Assembly (NCBI RefSeq): GCF_900087055.1
Contig: NZ_LT575468.1
Span: 434,001 to 498,000, forward strand
DNA from: Plesiomonas shigelloides
GTDB taxonomy: Bacteria; Pseudomonadota; Gammaproteobacteria; Enterobacterales; CAMTGL01
Direction of reading: 5' to 3'
DNA length: 64,000 bases
Shown: in pieces, positions 58,493 to 64,000 of the stretch
Position numbering within the stretch: the stretch's first letter is position 1
Layout of the letters: each line of letters starts with the position of its first letter
The notes under the pieces: generated by a model
The model's input: the letters and a program-made list of their open reading frames with translations, nothing else
Told to the model about the DNA's origin: nothing
Databases searched by the model: none
Position numbers and translations under genes: made by a program

Positions 58493-59046
58493 TGGTGGAG
58501 CTGTTCATCGGGATTGGCAGTAACACCGAGCGCGAAAAACACCTCAACGCTGGGGTGGCAGAGTTACAGCAAATCTTTGCCGAGGTGGAACTTTCCCCCG
58601 TTTATGAAGCCGAAGCTGTGGGTGTTTGTAGCGGAAACTATTACAATCTGGTCGCCCGTTGTAAAACGGCGCGCACAGTGTGTGAAGTGAGTGCTGCATT
58701 GCAGGCGATTGAGCAGCGTTGGGGACGACGCGATCCACAGTATGCTGGCTGCTGCACGCTGGACTTGGACTTGTTGCTGTATGGCCGACTCTGTCAGAGC
58801 GATAAGCCACATTTGCCGCGTCCGGATATCCTGCAGTATGCCTTTGTGTTACGCCCGCTGGCCGATTTGGCCCCGGACGTGACTCATCCGCAAAACGGGC
58901 TCTCCTTCGCGACCTTGTGGCAGCGTTTTAATGATCCGGCACAGCGTTTATGGCCGGTGAGCTTTGCGTGGCAAGACGTGAACCGCGCTAGTTTGCATAC
59001 TTGTGCGGTAGTGGATGTCAGCGTTTGCTGCCATACCGATGCGTAA
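58492..59046 (+). CDS. folK: HPPK paralogue next to folB
   Basis: This is a 184-residue protein of the HPPK family. It keeps FIGIGSNTE at the N terminus and TLDLDLLLYG with both metal-binding aspartates (Asp91 and Asp93). However, the stretch before them reads RWGRRDPQYAGCC, so Cys88 stands where canonical HPPK has a catalytically important arginine (RTLDLD). It carries nine cysteines, including a C-terminal CAVVDVSVCC tail, which is unusual. Translation is coupled to folB. The canonical folK is at 36092-36580. This copy may be a catalytically weakened or repurposed paralogue; similar second copies occur beside folB in vibrios (recalled, not checked). The function is inferred only at family level. 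Confidence 0.78.
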   Translation: MVELFIGIGSNTEREKHLNAGVAELQQIFAEVELSPVYEAEAVGVCSGNYYNLVARCKTARTVCEVSAALQAIEQRWGRRDPQYAGCCTLDLDLLLYGRLCQSDKPHLPRPDILQYAFVLRPLADLAPDVTHPQNGLSFATLWQRFNDPAQRLWPVSFAWQDVNRASLHTCAVVDVSVCCHTDA

Positions 59047-59173
59047 CACCGATTTGTAATATCGCGTAAGGGTCACTGACGGCCTGCTGAGGATGACTTT
59101 GCTCGGCTTAGGTGATCGGTTTTCATGTTTATACATTGATTTTTGTTGTTTATTTTCGCAGGTAGGCGTGTTC

Positions 59174-59980
59174 ATGACCGAGTTGCTGATTGCTTTCATC
59201 CTAGGAGTGGTTGAAGGCTTGACCGAATTTTTACCCGTATCTTCCACCGGCCATTTGATCTTAGTCGGTCACTTATTGGGCTTTGAAGGCCCGAAAGCGG
59301 CGACCTTTGAGATCATTATCCAGCTCGGCTCTATTTTAGCGGTGGTGGTGGTGTTCTGGCGGCGGATGTTTGGCCTGATCGGGATCCACTTTGGTGAAAA
59401 GCCACAGCAAAGCGGTGGCCACCTGACGTTATTGCACATCATTCTGGGGATGTTGCCGGCGGTGGTGATTGGTTTGCTGGTGCATGATTGGATTAAAGCC
59501 AATCTGTTTGGCCCGCAAACCGTGATGTATGCCTTGGTGGTCGGCGGTGTTCTGCTGTTGGTAGCGGAGTACTTTAAGCCGAAAACTACTGCGCACAATA
59601 TTGATGAGATCAGCTACAAGCAGGCTTTTGGCATCGGTCTGTTCCAGTGTCTGGCGCTGTGGCCGGGCTTCTCACGCTCCGGCTCTACCATCTCGGGTGG
59701 TTTGCTGTTGGGGGTGGGCCGTCATGCGGCGGCGGAATACTCCTTTATTCTGGCAGTACCGATGATGCTGGGCGCCAGTGGTTTAGATCTGCTGAAAAGC
59801 TGGAGCATTCTGAGTCTGTCTGACTTGCCGATGTTCGCGGTTGGCTTTATCACCGCATTTGTGGTGGCGATGATTGCGATCAAAACCTTTTTGGCGGCGA
59901 TTAAGCGTATTTCGTTCGTGCCGTTTGCCATCTATCGCTTTATTTTGGCCGCGATGGTGTATTGGGTCGTGATTGGTTAA
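59174..59980 (+). CDS. uppP: Undecaprenyl-diphosphatase UppP (BacA)
   Basis: This membrane enzyme dephosphorylates undecaprenyl pyrophosphate to recycle the peptidoglycan lipid carrier; overproduction gives bacitracin resistance. The 268 residues have the two active-site motifs, [17 protein letters not shown] near the N terminus and [17 protein letters not shown] near the middle, within about seven or eight hydrophobic helices. The ATG at 59174 has TAGG 7 bases upstream. An upstream in-frame stretch from 59093 is not conserved. It is followed by a bidirectional terminator facing cca. Confidence 0.96.
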   Translation: MTELLIAFILGVVEGLTEFLPVSSTGHLILVGHLLGFEGPKAATFEIIIQLGSILAVVVVFWRRMFGLIGIHFGEKPQQSGGHLTLLHIILGMLPAVVIGLLVHDWIKANLFGPQTVMYALVVGGVLLLVAEYFKPKTTAHNIDEISYKQAFGIGLFQCLALWPGFSRSGSTISGGLLLGVGRHAAAEYSFILAVPMMLGASGLDLLKSWSILSLSDLPMFAVGFITAFVVAMIAIKTFLAAIKRISFVPFAIYRFILAAMVYWVVIG

Positions 59981-60007
59981 TTCTAATCAGATGCTCGATA
60001 GATAACG

Positions 60008-60037
60008 AAAAAAACCGGCCTTGTGCCGGTTTTTTTA
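60008..60037. terminator. Bidirectional terminator between uppP and cca
   Basis: AAACCGGC (60012-60019) pairs with GCCGGTTT (60025-60032), with A-runs before and T-runs after. Confidence 0.9.
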
Positions 60038-60075
60038 TTGCGGAGCCCTAGAAAGGTCGGTGGTGAGCCAACGCA

Positions 60076-61311
60076 TTATTCTGGCTGCGGATAGACCTCT
60101 TTGGCGGCAGCGATCAATTGTTGGCGCTGTTGCTGCACCGCATGTTTGATTTCCGGCCCACGTAGCCCTTGCGCGACGATGGCTTTGACATCCACGCTCA
60201 AGGCCGCTTGATACAGCGTTTGCAGGTAAGCGGCTTGTGGATAGGCACGCTGTTCAAAGCCCAAGCGGCCACAAAAGTCGGCTTGGGCGGCCTCTAAAGC
60301 CCACTGTAGGCGTTCGGGCCGACGCCAGACATCCAACTGGTCAAAGATTTTCAACACTGTTTCCGGTCGCAAGTCAAAGGCATTGTGTAGGTTGCCGTGG
60401 GTTTGCGCGACTAAAATGGCCGCCTCTTGATGGCTGGCCGGCACTTTTAAACGGCGGCAAAATTCGCGGATCAGCGGTACCCCTTTTTCGCCATGCCCGT
60501 GATGGCTTGGCCAGAATTGTGGCGGCGTTAAGGCTTTGCCAAAGTCATGGCACAGCACGGCAAAACGCACTTCAGGGCCATAAGCGCGCAGGGCAGCTTG
60601 CTGTAAAGCCATCAGGGTATGGATGCCGCTGTCAATTTCTGGGTGCCACTTCTCGGGCGCCGGAACGCCAAACAGATTATCCAGCTCCGGGAATAAGACC
60701 GCCAGCGCGCCGCAAGCGCGTAATACAGAAAAGTAGACATCCGGTGCGGCGCTATTTAGGGCTTTCTCGGTCTCTTTCCACACGCGCTCGGCGGTGAGAT
60801 GCGTCAGCTCGCCACTGGCACTGATTTGCTGCATCAGCGCCAGTGTTTCTGGTGCGACACGAAAACCGAGGTGGGCAAACCGAGCGGCAAAACGCGCCAC
60901 CCGCAATACGCGTAGCGGATCTTCGCTGAAAGCGGGGGAGACATGACGCAGCCAGCGATCGCGCAGATCCTGTTGGCCACCGTAAGGATCGGTGAGCGAG
61001 CCATCTTCTGCTTGTGCGATCGCGTTGATGGTCAGATCGCGGCGCAGTAAATCTTGTTCGAGCGTCACATCAGGCGCGGCGTGGCAGACAAAACCGGTAT
61101 AGCCTTGGCCTTGCTTGCGCTCAGTACGTGCGAGCGCATACTCCTCATGGGTGCGCGGATGTAAAAACACCGGAAAATCACGGCCGACTTGCTGATAGCC
61201 CTGCGCGAGCAGCTGCTCAGGCGTTGCGCCAACCACTACCCAGTCGCGCTCGGTGACGTGCAGCCCTAACAATTGATCCCGTACTGCGCCACCCACCAGA
61301 TATGTCTGCAC
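60076..61311 (-). CDS. cca: CCA-adding tRNA nucleotidyltransferase
   Basis: This enzyme builds and repairs the 3' CCA of tRNAs. It has 411 residues (E. coli 412). The N-terminal nucleotidyltransferase core has [12 protein letters not shown] and the catalytic [18 protein letters not shown] and [16 protein letters not shown] follow. The C-terminal HD phosphohydrolase domain has LCHDFGKAL, typical of the gammaproteobacterial bifunctional type. The start ATG at 61311 gives MQTYLVGG, as in homologues. It is divergent from gspA. Confidence 0.96.
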   Translation of the reverse strand: MQTYLVGGAVRDQLLGLHVTERDWVVVGATPEQLLAQGYQQVGRDFPVFLHPRTHEEYALARTERKQGQGYTGFVCHAAPDVTLEQDLLRRDLTINAIAQAEDGSLTDPYGGQQDLRDRWLRHVSPAFSEDPLRVLRVARFAARFAHLGFRVAPETLALMQQISASGELTHLTAERVWKETEKALNSAAPDVYFSVLRACGALAVLFPELDNLFGVPAPEKWHPEIDSGIHTLMALQQAALRAYGPEVRFAVLCHDFGKALTPPQFWPSHHGHGEKGVPLIREFCRRLKVPASHQEAAILVAQTHGNLHNAFDLRPETVLKIFDQLDVWRRPERLQWALEAAQADFCGRLGFEQRAYPQAAYLQTLYQAALSVDVKAIVAQGLRGPEIKHAVQQQRQQLIAAAKEVYPQPE

Positions 61312-61492
61312 CCTGTCTCCTTAACACCGCGTCGATGAGATTATTGCTGTGCAGTATACCGGATTATGCGCCAACATGCCGGTCAGTGCGCGGTTTGCGG
61401 GCCAGATCCGCGCAGAGGATGGTAATCGCAGCGCTTTCCGGTAAGCTGTGTTGACAGGATGTGACAACCGGCCGCAGCACAAGGAGTAGGCC

Positions 61493-63307
61493 ATGTATCA
61501 GGCTTTTTTCGGGCTTCGCGAAGCTCCGTTTGCGTTGGTGCCCGATCCGCGTTTTTTGTACCTGAGCGAGCGTTATCGCGAAGCCTTGGTGCATCTGTTT
61601 TACGGTTTGCGTGATGGCGGTGGCTTTGTGTTGCTCTCCGGTGAGGTGGGCACCGGTAAAACGTTGGCTGCGCGTACCATGCTGGAGCATACCGATCCGC
61701 AGTGTCAGTTGGCTTTGATCCTCAATCCGCTGTTAACCCCACAAGAGCTGCTACTGGCGATTGCCACTGAGCTCGGCGCCCATGTGCCGGCAATGGCATC
61801 CTTAGCCCAGCTTACCGAAGTACTGCATCACCATTTTTTGCACAATCATGCCGCTGGGCGCAAAACCATCGTGTTGGTGGATGAGGCGCAGCATTTGTCG
61901 CCGGCGGCGTTAGAGCAATTGCGGCTACTGACCAATTTGGAAACTGGCCAAACCAAGCTGCTACAGGTGATTTTAATCGGTCAGCCCGAGTTGGCTGCGA
62001 TGTTGGATTTACCGGTGTTGCGTCAATTGGCGCAGCGCATCACGGCGCGCTATCATCTGACGCCGCTGGATTATGACGAAAGTCTGCAGTATTTGCAGCA
62101 TCGCTGGCAGGTGGCGGCAGGCCAAGGTTGGCCCTTTAGTCGCGCAGCAGGTTATGTCTTGTACCGTTGCAGTGGCGGGATCCCGCGTTGCCTGAATTTG
62201 CTGGCGGAGCGCTGCTTGATGCGCGCGTACGGCCACCAGCAACGGCAAATTGGCTGGCGCTGCGTACTCGGTGCGTGGCGCGAGTTGCGTGGGCAGCATG
62301 CACTGCGGTTGCCACGGTTGTGGTTTTCCTCTTGGCTGTCTACTCGTCATTCTTCAGCGAATACTGGGAATGCGATGCTGTCGGCTCCCATCACAATAGC
62401 GTTCGGTGCGGGGGCGATTTATCTGCTGGCAGTATGGCAGCCCAGTTGGTTTGGGCTTACCCCAACGCCAATATCCACACCGCAGGTAACGGTTACGGCG
62501 TTATCCACTGCGGCGGCTGTAGCGAGCGTACCGAATCTGAGTGTATTGCCTCCGGCTTCAGAGCCTAGTGCGCCTAGTGTATCAAGCCTACCAAGTGCTG
62601 CGGTCGGCGAGTCGTTGGAGACTCTTTCGGGTGTGCGCACCATTGCTTCTACGCCGCAGCAGGCGTTGGCGGTGCTCTTTCAGGTGTGGGGCTATCAGCT
62701 ACCTAGCGGGCAGGCTGATTGCCATGCCGCTAGCGCGTTGGCGCTGCGTTGCTATCAGGGAACGGCCAGTTTAGCGCGTCTGGCGGCGTTGAATCATCCG
62801 GCGGTGTTATCGCTGCAAGAGCAGCAACAAAATTATGCCGCGGTGCTGTACCGTTTGACCGCCCAAGATGCGGAGCTATTGGTGGGAGATAGCCGATGGC
62901 GGGTGTCTCGCTCATGGCTGGAGGCGCACTGGAATGGGGAGTTTACCCTGTTGTGGCGACCGCCGGAGCCATCGAGCCAGCGAGTGATCCGTCGTGGCGA
63001 CCAAGGTGCCTTAGTGCAGTGGTTGGCGAGCCGTTTACCGCCACCGGATAGTCATAGTGATGTGGCGGCGAGCCAAAGTACCACTTCGGTAGCACCGAAT
63101 ATCCGCTTTGATGCTGAGCTCGAGCAACGGTTGCGTCAGTTCCAGCAACTGCAAGGCTTACCGGCCGATGCGATGGCTGGCCCGCTGACGCAGATCGCGC
63201 TTAGTGCGGGTAATGGTGGCCCTTTGTTAGCGCAGGTGGCGAGTGACCCACTCAATGAGAATATCAGTGAACCGCCGCGTGCGCGGCTTGTGAAGGAGAG
63301 CGGATAA
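61493..63307 (+). CDS. gspA: Type II secretion accessory ATPase GspA (ExeA)
   Basis: This is an inner-membrane ATPase that, with GspB, helps insert the type II secretin through peptidoglycan in Aeromonas and Vibrio. The 604 residues have an N-terminal FFGLREAPFALVPDPRFLY (the ExeA family opening), an AAA+ domain with Walker A GEVGTGKT (about 50-57) and Walker B VLVDEAQH (about 123-130), one membrane helix (about 297-318) and a periplasmic region ending in a peptidoglycan-binding domain (about 500-575; IRRGDQGALVQWLASRL). AAGGAG is 6 bases before the ATG. The stop overlaps the gspB start (TAATG). Confidence 0.92.
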   Translation: MYQAFFGLREAPFALVPDPRFLYLSERYREALVHLFYGLRDGGGFVLLSGEVGTGKTLAARTMLEHTDPQCQLALILNPLLTPQELLLAIATELGAHVPAMASLAQLTEVLHHHFLHNHAAGRKTIVLVDEAQHLSPAALEQLRLLTNLETGQTKLLQVILIGQPELAAMLDLPVLRQLAQRITARYHLTPLDYDESLQYLQHRWQVAAGQGWPFSRAAGYVLYRCSGGIPRCLNLLAERCLMRAYGHQQRQIGWRCVLGAWRELRGQHALRLPRLWFSSWLSTRHSSANTGNAMLSAPITIAFGAGAIYLLAVWQPSWFGLTPTPISTPQVTVTALSTAAAVASVPNLSVLPPASEPSAPSVSSLPSAAVGESLETLSGVRTIASTPQQALAVLFQVWGYQLPSGQADCHAASALALRCYQGTASLARLAALNHPAVLSLQEQQQNYAAVLYRLTAQDAELLVGDSRWRVSRSWLEAHWNGEFTLLWRPPEPSSQRVIRRGDQGALVQWLASRLPPPDSHSDVAASQSTTSVAPNIRFDAELEQRLRQFQQLQGLPADAMAGPLTQIALSAGNGGPLLAQVASDPLNENISEPPRARLVKESG

Positions 63308-64000
63308 TGTCGACCATTTTGGCGGCGTTGCGTCGCGCCGAGCAAGAGCGGCGACGCCAAGTGACCGGAGAACCGTTGTTACCAACCCTCCCCGGCGGTC
63401 CGCTATTAAGCGCGGATTCAGCCGCATCCGCCGCATTGGCGCAGCGACAGCGCCGTTATCAGCGTCTTGGTTTGCGATTATTGCTGTTGCTGCTTGGGGC
63501 AAGCGGGATGTGGCTTGGCTTACGTTACGGCATCGGGCCAGATACTCGCGCGCCGCAGGTATCAACCTCATCTGTGTCTAGCATTGAGCCGCGAATACCG
63601 ACGATTGAAAATGCCCATGCGCAGCCTGCATCAGCGCCAACAGCATCCGCATTACCGAAGGCCGAGGATCATCTAGTTCAGCCACAGGTATTAAGTTTTC
63701 CGCGTCTGGAAACGGAGCGTATTAGCGCTGAGCAGTTAGCGTCGGCGTTATCGCCAGAGCGCGAGAGCTGGGCATTACCACCGCCGATTGCCGGTATCGC
63801 ACTGGATGATAACCTGATCACGGCCGCCGATATTTTACCGACGCCACCGTTACCGACCGATCCGGTGCGCCGACCGCCTGCGGCCAATAGTGATGTCTCT
63901 GGGTTAGCGGTATCGGAGGTGGCAAGCCGTGGGCTAGCGGATACCGATACTGCGCTGACGCCACCGGACAAACTGGATTTGCGTGGCGTGTCGCCGGAGT
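63307..64000 (+). CDS. gspB: Type II secretion accessory protein GspB (ExeB), 3' end outside window
   Basis: This is the partner of GspA. The reading frame is open from the ATG at 63307 to the end of the window (231 codons). It begins MSTILAALRRAEQERRRQ, the conserved cytoplasmic start of ExeB/GspB, and has a membrane helix at about residues 54-72 (LGLRLLLLLLGASGMWLGL). A long Pro/Ala/Ser-rich periplasmic stretch follows; the conserved C-terminal domain must lie beyond the window. It overlaps gspA by one base, so the pair is translationally coupled. Confidence 0.88.
   Translation, partial: MSTILAALRRAEQERRRQVTGEPLLPTLPGGPLLSADSAASAALAQRQRRYQRLGLRLLLLLLGASGMWLGLRYGIGPDTRAPQVSTSSVSSIEPRIPTIENAHAQPASAPTASALPKAEDHLVQPQVLSFPRLETERISAEQLASALSPERESWALPPPIAGIALDDNLITAADILPTPPLPTDPVRRPPAANSDVSGLAVSEVASRGLADTDTALTPPDKLDLRGVSPE

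Overview
The window is about 64 kb of gammaproteobacterial core chromosome. Protein similarity recalled from memory is closest to Enterobacterales, for example Lpd, AcnB, DksA, ErpA and FolK, which are nearly identical in length to their E. coli counterparts. Several traits are more Vibrio/Aeromonas-like: parE and parC adjacent, a type-2 TyrRS, a second HPPK paralogue next to folB, and ExeA/ExeB-type GspAB. An intact ERIC repeat also points to Enterobacterales. Plesiomonas shigelloides is my best guess (inference, not proven). No rRNA, tRNA, prophage, insertion sequence or CRISPR array was seen.

Layout. 1-3174: 3' part of aceF and lpdA (pyruvate dehydrogenase). 3500-5428: a dCache chemoreceptor behind a FliA-type promoter. 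5717-12374, minus strand: parC, parE, yqiA, cpdA, nudF. 12596-16571: tolC (mar/sox/rob-like box) and a secreted patatin with a beta-barrel (type Vd autotransporter-like). 16814-20107: acnB and yacL, followed by an ERIC element and a 13-copy heptamer repeat. 20593-26397: a cueO-type multicopper oxidase and a Fur-box-controlled ferric iron ABC operon. 27202-31727: ompA, hpt, can (minus) and the yadGH exporter. 31884-33398: a membrane GGDEF protein. 33733-41184, minus strand: the pantothenate/folate/RNA block panD, panC, panB, folK, pcnB (AUU start), gluQ, dksA, sfsA, thpR. 41369-50194: hrpB, mrcB, hemL (minus), clcA, erpA. 50410-51612: tyrS. 51765-55942, minus strand: the macromolecular-synthesis operon rpsU-dnaG-rpoD. 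56126-61311: tsaD, plsY (minus), folB-folK2, uppP, cca (minus). 61493 to the end: gspA and the 5' part of gspB.

The order matches two regions that are far apart on the E. coli map: the 3-min region (aceF-lpd-acnB-yacL-cueO-hpt-can-yadGH-pan-folK-pcnB-gluQ-dksA-sfsA-thpR-hrpB-mrcB-hemL-clcA-erpA) and the 67-69-min region (parC/parE-yqiA-cpdA-nudF-tolC; rpoD-dnaG-rpsU-tsaD-plsY-folB-uppP-cca). Here they are interleaved. Accessory insertions between conserved blocks are the chemoreceptor, the patatin autotransporter, the iron transporter, the GGDEF protein and gspAB.

I found no clearly new multigene system. The most rewarding items are the AUU start of pcnB, a cysteine-rich HPPK paralogue that lacks the usual arginine before its metal-binding aspartates, the perfect 13 x 7-bp repeat upstream of the multicopper oxidase gene, and several well-formed regulatory sites (FliA, marbox, Fur, and a palindrome over the erpA -35 box).
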